Source: Lepidonotus clava
Lineage: Eukaryota > Annelida > Polychaeta > Phyllodocida > Polynoidae
Direction of reading: 5' to 3'
Length of the DNA stretch: 64,000 nt
Assembly: GCA_936440205.1 (NCBI GenBank)
Contig: OW387140.1
Location: 23,991,659-24,055,658 of the forward strand
Shown here: piece after piece, positions 35,508-46,612 of the stretch
Numbering within the stretch: position 1 is the first letter of the stretch
Layout of the letters: every line of letters begins with the position of its first letter
The notes under the pieces: generated by a model
Databases searched by the model: none
Told to the model about the DNA's origin: nothing
The model's input: only the letters and a program-made list of their open reading frames with translations
Made by a program: the position numbers and the translations under genes

Positions 35508-35720
35508 GGTCCTAATTTACCTCAGTTGTAGAGCACTGTGCCACTAATTCGAATGCCCTGGGTTCGATTTCAGCCCAATTTTGTACCAGGGTAATGAAAT
35601 ATGACAATCGGTAACTAGGAACGTCGTAAGATCGTCGGGTGGGCTTAGTTGTAACGGGGGAGTTTAAATAGGAACACTCTGGGAAAAAACCATGGAAACA
35701 CATGCGACACCCCAAGAGAC
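35508..35720 (+). mobile_element. tRNA-derived SINE
   Basis: The 5' part has an A-box-like CTCAGTTGTAGAGCACTG and a B-box-like GGGTTCGATTTC about 45 bases on, the internal RNA polymerase III promoter of tRNA genes. The fold lacks a proper acceptor stem and anticodon arm, so it is not a working tRNA. The following sequence (GTAACTAGGAACGTCG..., AAACCATGGAAACAC) is presumably the SINE body; its 3' limit is uncertain. Confidence 0.65.
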
Positions 35721-36450
35721 GAGCGGTTGGGAATGAGATCCGTTCCAGGTTTTACAATTAGTACAATCAAATAGGCCCGACGCCTGCCAACAGAGAAAGC
35801 CGAACTCAAATGCAGTTTTTTTCCAGAGAGACGGTAATTCGTGCAAAGGGCCGGGTTAGTAGAGCTTCAGCAACATCCCAGGGCCCTAAAGTGATAAACG
35901 ATGTCCCCCAAAGCTGTCGGGAAGAGGTCTCTTTCACTCGTGTTTAAAAAAGGGTGGAGCGCTGGACTCTTGTCATGACCTGTATTTACACAAAAAAACA
36001 AGGGACATTGGAACAAAGGTTAAATTAAAATATTTCACACTAATCTGGCGGTTTGAATTTCTCTCATTTTGATTGGGTTAGAAGTTTGGTTATTTAATTG
36101 ACTTTATGTACTACATCCATGAATTATGTTTAACGATATATTTGAAGTATGAGACAAAGACATATAAAAGTAATTGCCGGATCAGGAATAAATAAATATG
36201 TCGCCCCTCATATTCATAACAATCTTTAAAAGAAAAAATACAATCAGTGGGAACATGTGATTATAAATACATAAATCCTAAGACTTTGTATTATTATACT
36301 TAACTAATTTTAAGTGTATCTGTGGTTCTAGGCTTGGATAGCCACCATGGTTCCTCCCCTACCTGTAAGCACAGTGGTGCAAGAGGACTAGTGCCCACTA
36401 GCCAATGATATGCTCCCACACAAATGGACCAGTCAGAGTTTTTAGGGTCG
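35721..36450. other. Non-coding stretch
   Basis: No supported gene. A consensus Kozak string GCCACCATGG occurs near 36340, but the frame closes after 14 codons. Confidence 0.35.
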
Positions 36451-36459
36451 CTGCCTGCC

Positions 36460-36522
36460 ACATGTCATATAAGGCACCCCTCACACATGCCTCACTCTTG
36501 TTCAAGGCAGCAACAGGTATGT
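36460..36522 (+). promoter_or_regulatory. Possible core promoter and first exon
   Basis: CATATAAGGC (TATA-like, about 36467) is followed some 30-50 bases later by a short stretch ending CAACAG|GTATGT, a good splice donor near 36520. This is the layout of a TATA promoter with a small non-coding first exon on the plus strand. No downstream exon could be identified, so it may be a fragment or chance. Confidence 0.3.
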
Positions 36523-37163
36523 TCACCTTTCTTTGTTTTATTTATAAATGGCTGAATCAACTTCATTTAGGTTCAGTCTAAGCGGCTACACTTGCTCGCT
36601 ATTGGTATATATGTTATGAAATTACTTTTGATTAGTTTATGTAAGTATATAAAGCATATACTGTGGGAATGGTAATGCACGTATAAGTATATCTGAAAAA
36701 CACACGTTTTCCCACAATTTATCTCCGCCAATAATGCACATAAACCTTTAAAATCTTGATAGCATGTAATCCGTGGACATTATTACTAATATTAGGGAAC
36801 TGCGTCTCAAAATTCTAAATTTTTATCCTATATGTAATGTTGACAAACGTGTTTAAAAAAATCAACAAAAATTTCCCCTCGATAAGGCCTGTATAGACAG
36901 AGGGATGATAAGGGTGGTAGACTACGGTTCCTATCTTTCTGTTGTAGTAGCTACCCAAATTCAGGTACTGTCTTACCTTATGGCAAAACCCGTAAAATAA
37001 CAGCAATACCTCAACACAGATAAGACACTCTACGCTGACCTAATAAGGGGCCCTCAGAGGGAAGCAGTAAAATTGTCCTACCTCTAACATCCTTATTATT
37101 CAAGTTTATCAAAACATTCCAAGCATGGGGTTCTTTATTGAGGACATCGAGATAAGTTGTAAG

Positions 37164-37194
37164 ACAACAGTGACACAAATAGTGTCACTGTTGT
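37164..37194. repeat. Perfect 13-bp hairpin
   Basis: ACAACAGTGACAC-loop-GTGTCACTGTTGT with a 5-nt loop. It is followed directly by a second imperfect hairpin around GAAATCATTGTAATGA / TTATAATGATTTC (to about 37240). Function unknown. Confidence 0.7.
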
Positions 37195-37779
37195 TATGAA
37201 ATCATTGTAATGATATAGGCTACGTTATAATGATTTCAAGAACCGAGTATCATTATGAAGTCAGTGCAACAATGTATCTTATAATATCCCACTTATCAAT
37301 AAAACTGTATTGAGTCTCGCTTTAGAGCTGTCTAAATACATAATCTCAACAATATAGTAAATAACGGGTGTATCTATTCCATACTCTAATTAAATTCTAT
37401 GGTTTATGATAGATTCAAAAGCACAGAGAAATTTACAAGTAGATAAATTCATATGCAATATTCTGGCAAGTATACTTATGTACTGATGCACAGCTATATA
37501 GAGTCAGCATGAATATCGCCTTTGATGTGTGAAAAGTGTGATGAATCTGGTATTACAAGTGTTCAGAGACCTGTACTTCATGAGGTACGAGCTTCAAGGG
37601 ATTAATCAAGGTAGTAATAGCATGATTGTTATATTCTTGTATAATTTGTTTGTTTACTGCCGATGGTTTTATATCTGTGATTATTTTGCTAGTTTTATGA
37701 AATAACAAAGGTTCCCTTTTGGAACAAGTGTTTGTGACTTGGTATAAGAGTAAGGAATATGCGTGAGGTCACAAGTAAT

Positions 37780-38000
37780 TGGGTATGAGAAAGGTGGCCC
37801 TGGAAATGACATCACAAGGTGTCATGATGATCATATGACCTGTATTAACCAATCAGCATGAGTCCTAGGGATATAAAAGCCCAAGTCTTGGTATGAAATA
37901 AACAGTTCCTACTTGGTTCTCAATGTGTCAACACCGACCTCCTTCTTGTGTCCTATTCCTTAAGAGTCTGGGAATGAAGAAACTTCTGATCAGAGGAATA
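37780..38000 (+). promoter_or_regulatory. LTR-like promoter fragment beside the Polinton
   Basis: CCAAT (ACCAATCAG, about 37849), TATA (GATATAAAAG, about 37870) and AATAAA (about 37899) follow one another within 60 bases, as in the U3-R part of an LTR. No internal retroelement genes and no matching second copy are visible, so a solitary LTR remnant is one possibility and a host promoter another. Confidence 0.35.
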
Positions 38001-38088
38001 AGCAACATACCAATACAATGCAGTTAAGCCAATTCCTCTCTGTGATTGGGCTTCGACAAATTAAGCGTAAGACTAGAGAAACAACTAG

Positions 38089-38094
38089 ACTATG
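38089..38094. repeat. Left target duplication of the Polinton (ACTATG)
   Basis: Identical hexamer at 55863-55868. Six-base duplications are diagnostic of Polinton integration. Confidence 0.9.
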
Positions 38095-38231
38095 AGTAGT
38101 ATGATGGAGTCGCTGGCGCGCATAGTCAATGCTACTAAGTAGGTCAGTAGGTCACTACGACCGAGTTTAGGTCTAAAATAGGTTCATAGCTTAATAGAGA
38201 CTTTGAATAATTAGGTCATTACGACCTACTT
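38095..38231 (+). repeat. Polinton left terminal inverted repeat
   Basis: Matches 55726-55862 on the other strand. Identity is high at the outer and inner thirds, and differences cluster in the middle. It contains AGGTCA-type direct repeats (38141-38154), with more just inside at 38253-38272. Confidence 0.9.
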
Positions 38232-38287
38232 ATAAAAGCTATTTTTGTAATTAGGTCAGAGGTCAGAGGTTAGAAATATTAGAAAAC

Positions 38288-38416
38288 AGGGTCACTGAGA
38301 AAACATGTCAGGGGAAGAGCGCGTGGAACGACGTGGAGACCGGAGGCCGTAAGGCCGGAGGTCTGCACGTCGTTCCTCAACGCGCTCTTCCCCTGGCATG
38401 CTTTCTCAGGGACCCT
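38288..38416. repeat. Polinton foldback 1
   Basis: Imperfect palindrome of about 130 bp. Its arms include GGGTC..CTGAGAAA and AGGGGAAGAGCGCGT. The tip reads GTGGAGACCGGAGGC...GCCGGAGGTCTGCAC. GC-rich in an AT-rich setting; no coding role visible. Confidence 0.85.
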
Positions 38417-38461
38417 ATATTCTGGTTACGGCTAAAATATTACATATGTTCTGATATTTTT

Positions 38462-38601
38462 ATTGCAAAGGGGGCGGTGCGGGCATTCCATGGGAGGGCT
38501 GTTTTAGGAATGAGGTGGAGACCGGAGGCACAGCCGGAGGTCTCCACCTCATTTCTAAAACAAAACCTCCCATGGGCTGCGCGCACCGCCCCCTTTGCAA
38601 T
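38462..38601. repeat. Polinton foldback 2
   Basis: Palindrome of about 140 bp. Its arms include TTGCAAAGGGGGCGGTGC and CCATGGGAGG. The tip, GTGGAGACCGGAGGC...GCCGGAGGTCTCCAC, is the same as in foldback 1, although the arms are unrelated. Confidence 0.85.
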
Positions 38602-38912
38602 TTTATCACTTATACTATTACTATTCGATTCGATTATATCTACTTTATGTGTATGTATTCGTTTAATATGATTTTGATAAAGTTTCGTCTTCATATTCAT
38701 TAAATAATATTCGTATAGAAACTGAATATAGAGTTTTCGTGTTTATATTCATTAAATAATATGCGTATAGAAAACACAACATATAAAATTCGTTTATAAG
38801 TTTTATTCATTAGAAACATATATAGAAACATATTTACAGTGTCACAGATACATGGTGTAATCTTTTATTTACATTGAAACTGTTCACAAAGTGAAAAATA
38901 TATAATACAAAA

Positions 38913-39851
38913 TCATTTACACTGTTGGCATAAGAAAACATTGTTTCCGTTGCCTGGTAATAAACAAATTAAACAATGAGAACAGTTTCGGGCAAGTGTC
39001 CTTATCTTCGGCTGTTTCAGTTTCTCTTTGTTCCATGTGTGAGTGTATACATATGTGTGATGAGGATTTCTGACGGATTTAGCAATGGTATGGTGAAAGA
39101 GAGACTGTGCTTTGAAAAAGTTACAGTCTACTTCAGTCGCCAACACATTGTGACCGAAAACAGGATTCATTTGCACCTGGTATGAAAAGAAATTTTCGAT
39201 GGCCTGAATGTAAATTGATTTCAGCTCACAGTGTAGTTGTATACATGTAAAACAGAACAAAGGACCAACAAAAGTGACATCGGAATCACGGATTCGACAT
39301 TTACAAAAGGCCTGTGAAACGGCTGTCACTTTATGTTGCTCAATGAAAACCATAAGTGACTTTACACTGTTGACGGTGTATCTGGTAGTAACTCTGAAAC
39401 ATGAGTCTTGATGATGTTGATACACCGCCAAACAGTAGTCCTTGTGGTTATCGCCGTTGATAAGCTGGCTCGTTGCGAAACTATACCCGTCCCACATAGC
39501 TTCTGTAAAAGTGGAACAGGATCGCGTCGTACCAGTGGTGTGGTCTACAGTACTAACATGGTGTGGTTTCAGATAAAAGTCGCTGTACTGTGCGGGGATA
39601 ATCTCCCAAAAGAAATATCCACTACATCCGCAAAGTACAGCCACTTTATCATTTTTGGGTATAAGTTGAAAATTAATGTCTGCTGATGGATAGTTAGAGT
39701 CGAGAGGACTATCCGGAGATTCAGGTCGTGACTCAGCAATATTGAGAAATGATAAATCGAGACCCCAACTAAGTGTGGTCTCGTTATCATTTGTTGATGA
39801 ATCATTGCTTGCCAAATCGATTAGAAAATCCGAATAGCTGCTGTCGCTCAT
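38913..39851 (-). CDS. Polinton protein of unknown function, Cys-rich
   Basis: 312 codons, the leftmost gene of the element and read toward its left end. I do not recognise the family. The first 50 residues are acidic and Ser/Asp/Asn-rich (SDSSYSDFLIDLASNDSS). The middle has scattered cysteines (LCGCSG, CKCRIRDSD, CFTCIQLHCE). The C-terminus ends in a compact cluster, C-x2-C-x2-C...C-x2-C, that could bind zinc. No membrane segment or signal peptide is obvious. Its position next to the DNA polymerase, away from the virion genes, suggests an early or accessory role (inference). It is open throughout. Confidence 0.7.
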   Translation of the reverse strand: MSDSSYSDFLIDLASNDSSTNDNETTLSWGLDLSFLNIAESRPESPDSPLDSNYPSADINFQLIPKNDKVAVLCGCSGYFFWEIIPAQYSDFYLKPHHVSTVDHTTGTTRSCSTFTEAMWDGYSFATSQLINGDNHKDYCLAVYQHHQDSCFRVTTRYTVNSVKSLMVFIEQHKVTAVSQAFCKCRIRDSDVTFVGPLFCFTCIQLHCELKSIYIQAIENFFSYQVQMNPVFGHNVLATEVDCNFFKAQSLFHHTIAKSVRNPHHTYVYTHTWNKEKLKQPKIRTLARNCSHCLICLLPGNGNNVFLCQQCK

Positions 39852-39899
39852 ATTGAAGCTGTAATATAATACTGGAAACTATGGCTACACTAAGCAACT

Positions 39900-40460
39900 A
39901 GATGAATAAAATATGGGTAGCCAGTTATTTTTGTAGTATTTACTATTTAGTATGTACTAAGAAAATAACTGGTAGTGGGTAGACACCTTAAATTTCTCTG
40001 TGATTCGCTGAGATTTTCGCTGCCGGGAGTTCTACCCTAGATAAAGCCATGCATAAAGCCATGCATTTTTTGTTTTCTCTGAGATATTGTATAATTTTTT
40101 ATTTTTTTTAATATTTTTCTAATTTTTAAAGTTTTTTTTCATTTTCTTAGACAAATATTTATATTTCAAGCATTTTTTTCTGTCTCTATGTGAGATTTTG
40201 TATAATTTATTTTTACTTTTATTATAATTTTAAAGTTTTTTTTCTTTTTAAACAATTATTTCTTTTTTTAATTTCAACTTTTGAATATTTTTTTTAATTT
40301 CAACTTTTGATAAATGATATGTACAAGCTTAATTTTCTTTTTCTTTTTATATTTTTTATATTTTTTTGTTGGAGTATTTCCTTCATAAATGATATATTTT
40401 GTAGTTATAAGTCTGTTATTTTTTCAGAATTAAAGAATATTTACAACATGATTGCCGAAT
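39900..40460. other. AT-rich intergenic DNA within the Polinton
   Basis: T-rich on the plus strand, with a doubled TTTTTTAATTTCAACTTTTGA near 40264-40310 and a doubled ATAAAGCCATGC near 40043. It may carry the 3' ends of the polymerase transcript. No gene. Confidence 0.5.
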
Positions 40461-40462
40461 TC

Positions 40463-43400
40463 CTAGATATCTAAGGGTATCGTGCTCACTCCGTCTTCAC
40501 AAGTTTTTCTTTTTATATATTGATAACTTAAGCCTGTCTTTTTCTGTTTGTATGTTATTATATGATGATCTACAACTTTGAAACCAGTGTTAACGGCGTC
40601 CATCGTGATTTGTGTTTCGAGTACGGTGTTAAAAGATTCCATGTCAAGTATGTTTTGTTTCTGTATGACACCTTTACAGCTAGTTTTCTTTTCTTTTCCA
40701 TGACCGATATAACATTTTGAATTCAGTGAAGTCATTTCATCTCCTTCCCATTCAATTTTGAATAGTCCTGGGGTCCGTTTATCATATTTTTCTCTTTCTT
40801 TACAACATGGTTGTGGAAACCATGGTAAATTATTTGTTTTTGCTATTATATATTGTTCCCTGTGATGTTCATTATCACAAGATTCTGATGGTAACCATAA
40901 GTGGCGTTCTCTATAATAGGCTTCTCTTTTTTCTGGAATTATTAATTCATCTAAAGTCTGTGCGCTGAGGGCGAAATACAAACTATCTGTATCCATTTCA
41001 CAGAGTTCAAAGTCAGATTCTTCGATGTACTTTGATAAGAAGTCGTAGTAAAATTGTAACATTTTCAGTTTTGCTTATTGATATACCATGAAACCTATTT
41101 GAACTGGAAGGTCGTATGTTATTGACGTAGGGAGTGATGAGACTTCACATGTATCTTCACACAAGTCTTGGACATCTTGTACTGTCCAGTGAAGAGCTAT
41201 TCTAGCGGCTTTTTCTGGTGTCATATATCGAGTGTTTGTGAAGTTTTGTTTGTTACAAATCGTTTTTCCATATGAACTGTTTCCTAGGAGTTTGTAGAGG
41301 TCAGAGAGAATTTTACAGTCAGGGTTTTTGTCGCCCTTTCTTCGTGCCTCTGTTACTTGATCAACAAATGAGAGAAACGATTTCTGTGGTATGTATTCAA
41401 CTAGTAAGTGAACTTTTGTTACGATTAAGCCTTTTTCTAAATACCATTTAAGTAGTGGTGAACCTAATAAAATATTTTTTGCAAAATAACTTCCGATTAA
41501 TTGACGTTGTGGCCTTTTGACTCTATCGTTCTTTAATAGATGTTGTTTCATGTGTTCTCCTACATCATCTCTTGACACCATTGTATTTTTGAAAATGGGC
41601 GTCATTTCTTCAAATTTGAATTTAAGGTGCTCAGGTGTGTGTATGTCCACCGATACTAGTCCAAAAATAGTCCCATTTTTTACACCGTTTATTATATCTA
41701 TTTCAGAAAGGATATTGTGTGTGTTTGGAATCGGTATGCTCCACAGTGATTTACATGCTATAACACTGTTGTTGTTATTCTTGTCTTTGTTCCAGTCACA
41801 TTCGTATTTCTCAATGACAGTATAACCTATTAGTTCTAGATACAGTGTTGTTTTAAGAGTTTGTCGACATCTTTCTGACATTAGTTTACGACCTTTATCA
41901 GTAGAGAGAGTGTTTTTATTCATGTGACACGCGTGCCCATGCCAGTAGCAACCATGAAATTGATACACGGTTTTTGTATCTGGAACCAGGCCGTCCACTC
42001 GAACCCTTTTTGTACCCACACTAACTTCCCCATGGTTATAAGCATGTAGTATTTTAACTTTGTCTGTAATCTCTCGAAACCGCAACCATTCTGTTGCAGC
42101 GCGACTGACTTTTTGAGATTGTTCAGGTTTGTAATTGTTACTACTTCTGCGGACTACAAAGTACCCCGTACAGTGTTCTTCACCCATACATTTAAGGTAA
42201 AGACTGTTTGCATCTACTCCTATGATATGACGGCACACTTTACTTAATGGTCCGAATGATCTGCCCCGTATTCGTGTCACTCCTGCTTTTTGATGTCTAT
42301 GAAATATAATCGACGGACCACCTACCAAATTGCTTCTAATTAATTTGTGTACATCTTTGTCTGCCTCTGAGAATATAATGTAAGGAAGGCTGTTTGATGA
42401 TGTGTTATCAAATAGAAATTTTAGTGTAAGGCCTGGAAGAGTCAGACCATCTTTGAACATATCTATTCCTCTTTCACTGAAAAATTTCATGTGTTGGTTT
42501 ATAGCTTTGACAAAAGGTTCTACATCTTTGTTATTGTAATATATTAGATAATCTCTGAAAGTTGTCATTCCATTATCTTTCCACACTTTCTTACACTTGG
42601 CATAGTCTTCCGCTGATATAGAAGTACCCGTAAGTGAACTATAGAAAGCTGAGCGAGGTGGAAGTTTTAAGTTCCCTAGTTTTCTAGTTGATGTCATCCA
42701 CTCATATGGAAAGAACCCTTTACTTTCATCTTGTAGGAAAGCTTTTAAATAGCTAGCATACGAGTATCCGGGAGCTAGATAATTTAACATGTCTAAATAA
42801 ACACAGTTCTCTGTGTAGACAGCTATGTATTGATTACTCCTTTTTATGGTTTTCATCTCAGCTGTTTGCTTCTTTGCATAGAAGGAATGGAAATCTCGCT
42901 TTATTAGATTTAAGTCGTAGCGACCCGAATTGAAACCTATGACAGGTACTCTGTAAATATAGTTCATAAGACGAATTTTGATTTTATCTATTCTGTGCGA
43001 AGTTTTATTGCTACTCTTTTTTCCTATACTCTTCATTAGTGATTTAGGCACTTTTTTTCCTTCGGCAATCTCGTTTTTCTTATACTTTTCAAGCTTTTTT
43101 ATTATGTCAGAGAAACGTGTTTCTACAACAGCTCCTATTTTTTCAGCTAACTTTTGTATGTAATCCAGAGTGTCGTGAACTATTTCATCATTTTCTCCAT
43201 CACTTTTTCTTATGAAACAAACTGGTTTTTCCCACTCTGGAAAGTCACTTGCTACACTAGATGAAAGCGGTACATGATGTGATTCGACTACTGTATTAGT
43301 TGTCTGAACATCACCTTTTGTTTTGTGAGAAAAATAACTTTCGAAATCATACACAATTTTGTATGGATATATTCGAAGTTCAGATGGTACTTTTATACCT

Positions 43401-44653
43401 AGCTCCTCCAGTCTATCAAATACAGATGGTTTGTTTTTGTAAATACCACCTTTGTAGATGAATTTAACTTGCGTACAGTCGCTTTTAATGTTAGTGTGTC
43501 GCTTAAGATTATACTCTGTTTCAAAGAGTCTTCTACACTTACGACACATGTGGAACTGTGAATATTTATTTAGATCGTTTACTAGACTGAAGTGATGGTC
43601 GTATAGATTTAGTGTCATAACTTTAGACTCATCCTCAACACTCATTAAATTTCCCTTTATACATTTTAATGTACAAGGTGTCCCCCTTTTAAATTTCTTT
43701 TTCTTGGAAGTAGTACTCTTCTTAGGAATGAGTGAAAAGACTCTTATCATAATGTTGTATTTGGTTTCTATCTGGGTCAATGCCTTAATTGAAATGCCTC
43801 TGAATGATACTTTAGTTTCATCAGGAAAACATTCTTGAAGTAGTCTTTCACAGTGGGATGTGTTTTTGAAAAGAAAATATGACAGACACCTAAAAAAACA
43901 CAGGTAGTCTTTGTACACCCGTTTGCTCTTTGGATTACGATGAAAATGTTGTAAACCCCGTCTACGTAGGAAATTCGGAATTGTATCCAATCTTCCTATT
44001 AGACCATCCTCTCTACCTTGAACCCTTACTATGTAAATGTTTGCGTTTACATTACCCACTAGTCTCCAACTTGTGTCAGCTCTATTGACACTCCATTCTT
44101 TATCGCGTAAAAAACTTATTACATCTTGCAAGTCAGAATCATTTTTAATATGTCTGTAATTGCTTTGATGTTCGTGCTCTAACCAAAATAAAGAGGAGTT
44201 ATTCACTGAAGGATGGTAATACATAACTTCTCGATCTTCTGTATAAATCTTTTCTTCAGCAGTTTCTGTTGTTCCTCCATTAAGTCTTTCAAGTAATGCA
44301 CCTAAAGATATAGCTAGTCTATATTCGAAAACTTGGTTCTGATGTATTTTGTTAATAGCCTCTATTATCTCTTCAACTGCTTCTTTCATGTTCAGAGTTG
44401 AGAGTCTGGCATTGAAAATTGATTGAACACTTCCTAGGAGAACTAAACCGTTTGCTATTGACTTAAAGTTTTTAACATAAGTGTCGTGATACCACCAATA
44501 ACTACCTATAGTTGATGGCATTACTGTTGTTTCTATATCATACTGTTCTCTTACGCATGTAGGTGAAGAACAGATCACCTTTCCAGAATGTAAAGAAAAA
44601 TTGCGAGGACGACGTGGCACGTTACACATCGGACAATTTATATTCTGATTCAT
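40463..44653 (-). pseudogene. Protein-primed family B DNA polymerase of the Polinton
   Basis: Replicative polymerase of the element, thought to use a protein primer at the inverted ends. The start is taken at the ATG at 44653, because a TATA-like stretch (TATATTTATATAG) lies just upstream. Features in order: an N-terminal zinc-ribbon-like CPMC...CSSPTC; a DYLCFFRCLSYF segment; a C2HC finger (CRKCRRLFETEYNLKRH...C); exonuclease motifs (YDFESYF, FNSGRYDLNL, YYNNKDVEPF); DANSLYLKCM (motif A); VDGLVPDT...FHGCYWHGHAC, like an endonuclease-type insert seen in Polinton polymerases; KLLGNSSYGK (motif B); and DTDSLYF (motif C). Family length is usually 1,000-1,400 residues, which fits. The gene has about one break. 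Confidence 0.9.
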
Positions 44654-44955
44654 TTTCTTATTTTTCGACTTAATAACTATATAAATATACACTTATGTTC
44701 TAGCTAGTTATTTAAAAAGCTGACTAAATATTTTTGTTTGAAGCTAACTATGTGCTACACTAACTATGCGCTAGGTGAATATATAAAGCTGACTAAATAC
44801 TTTCTTTGAAGCTAGCTAATATAATATCTACAGCATGATTAAATGTTTTCTGTGTATATAAGTATATAGGCAACCACACCACACCATGTATAGTTACTGA
44901 TATGTTTTAAGACCACACCTACCTGCCCTTGGTGATTACATCATGTTTCTGTGAT

Positions 44956-46375
44956 CTATTCGGACTGCTTTAAGTCATTCAGGATCTTTGGTCCCAGCGT
45001 GCTGACCAAGTCGAAGAACAGTGCGGATGGCACGGTGTGCCCCTGGTCTTTCGGAGGTGCGTCGTGCACCCCGCCCGAGTTGACCCGTTTCTCCAGCTGC
45101 TCCACGTAGTAGCGGGACCCGATATGGATCTTGGCCTTCCCCTGGTAGGTGGTCACGATGACCCAGATGTTGTGCGTCTTGTTGACCTCCTGGACGTAAG
45201 GCTTAATAGTCGGGATGCCCTGTTCTGCTTCACCTGAGGCCCGTTCGTACTGCTGGATGATCGTTCTTGCGGCGTCGAGAAGGTTCTGGAAACCTGTCTT
45301 ACTCAAGTTGATCCGGCGTTCGTAGGCTCGCTGAGGGTACTGAATTATGGCGACCTGAAAAATATAAGCATAATTTTGTTTTGAGTTATATGTATAAATT
45401 TGGGGCTCTCTCTCTCTCTCTCTATATCTCTCTCATTCTATTTCTATTTAAACTATTATGTATTCTTTACTTCTATTTCACATTAAATAATTACAATGAA
45501 AGTTAACTATAAACGAAGTACATGTTACCTGAAATAAAAATAATGATTCTATAATTTAAAATCATACTTACCCCTACAGGATCAGGTGGTCCATACACGT
45601 GGATGCAGGTGTTCTTGAAGGCGTCACTGTTGAGGAAATACACCTTCTTAGCTTGCGTGACGTAACCGTCCTTGTAGTCGACGTCCAATTCCAGTGGCCA
45701 GAACAATCCGGTCAGGTCTAATACAGGCGAGAGAGGGGTGGCTTTACTCTGCTGTGCCTGTAGCTCCTTCAAGACCGCATCAGCATACTGCTTCGCTAGT
45801 TCAACGTCCACTGCCACTGGTTTACCTTTCTTTGCACAAGGTTTCCGTTCACCAGCAGGCTTCCGTTTTCTCGGCGGTGCCTTTTTCTTGTCTGTTGGTT
45901 CTCCCTCCGACTCTTCTTCGATGGTGATCGGTACCGAAAGAGCTTCGCCGTCTTTCGGTGGTGGCACGTTTTCTTTGTTGGAGTCGTCTTGGAGGGTAGC
46001 GGCGGCGGCGGCAGCGGCGGCGGTGGTGGCGATTGTGGCAGTGACAGCGTCAGTCAAAGATGCAGGTGGCTCGGGATTCCACAGATCAGAAATATCGTTG
46101 TATAGACTGGCATCAACAGCGTTGACGGTGATGGACGTACCTTCGCCTACATCTGTAATATAGCCAGATTGAGTGTCCATGGACGAATCTGTCGCATAAC
46201 CCCCAACTGCAACAGGAACGTAACCGGCGTCTTCTCTCGATGGAAACACTCGGTATTGATCAAAGTATTCATCAATGACCGAATTTCCAGGAGGGGGCTG
46301 CTTCGGAAGTCCCTCCTGAGCGGAGGAAGATGTTGAGGTCTTTCCACGAGCAGTCAAACTTCTACGTCCCATCAT
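44956..46375 (-). CDS. Spliced basic Polinton protein, function unknown
   Basis: Two exons, 45573ff-46375 and 44956-45354, joined in phase 0 by a GT-AG intron of 217 bp (donor GGG|GTAAGT, acceptor TTTTTCAG). The intron contains a CT-rich simple repeat. A TATAAAAG box at 46407-46414 places transcription just upstream of the Met at 46375, so the ATG at 46402 is less likely. The protein has an acidic Thr/Ser/Ala-rich half and a Lys/Arg/Pro-rich block (KKKAPPRKRKPAGERKPCAKKGK) that may be a nuclear-localisation or DNA-binding segment. Its C-terminal domain runs from LDLTGLFWPLELDVDYKDG through HNIWVIVTTYQGKAKIHIGSRYYVEQL. I do not recognise the family. The exons are more GC-rich than the polymerase gene beside them. 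It shares a divergent intergenic region with the gene at 46613. Confidence 0.65.
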
Positions 46376-46406
46376 GAGAGTGTTGAGAAGACTCCAGTCC
46401 ATGAGT

Positions 46407-46414
46407 CTTTTATA
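46407..46414 (-). promoter_or_regulatory. TATA box of the spliced Polinton gene
   Basis: TATAAAAG on the minus strand, about 32 bases before the chosen start codon at 46375. Confidence 0.5.
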
Positions 46415-46612
46415 CAAAAGTTTACTATCAACGTCGATTAAACGTAGGACGGTTTTTCCATTTTCACAAAGTTTTTCATGAGCGTCGTCCGTTATTTTAT
46501 TCGTATTTTGTTTTGTTACCGATAAGCAGATATCACTGAGTACAGGGTTCCATTAGTGACGCGACGCGAGAGTCTGACACATGCACTCCATAACAAAATA
46601 TTCAAAATTTAC

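Noticed and set aside
35508-35590. Functional tRNA gene
   Set aside because: The A and B boxes are present but the acceptor stem and anticodon arm are not; it is a SINE head.
36340-36385. Gene start at the consensus Kozak GCCACCATGG
   Set aside because: The frame closes after 14 codons, and no coding continuation could be found.
45694-46163. Plus-strand open frames across the Polinton basic gene
   Set aside because: Antisense shadows; the minus-strand model has a TATA box and clean splice sites.
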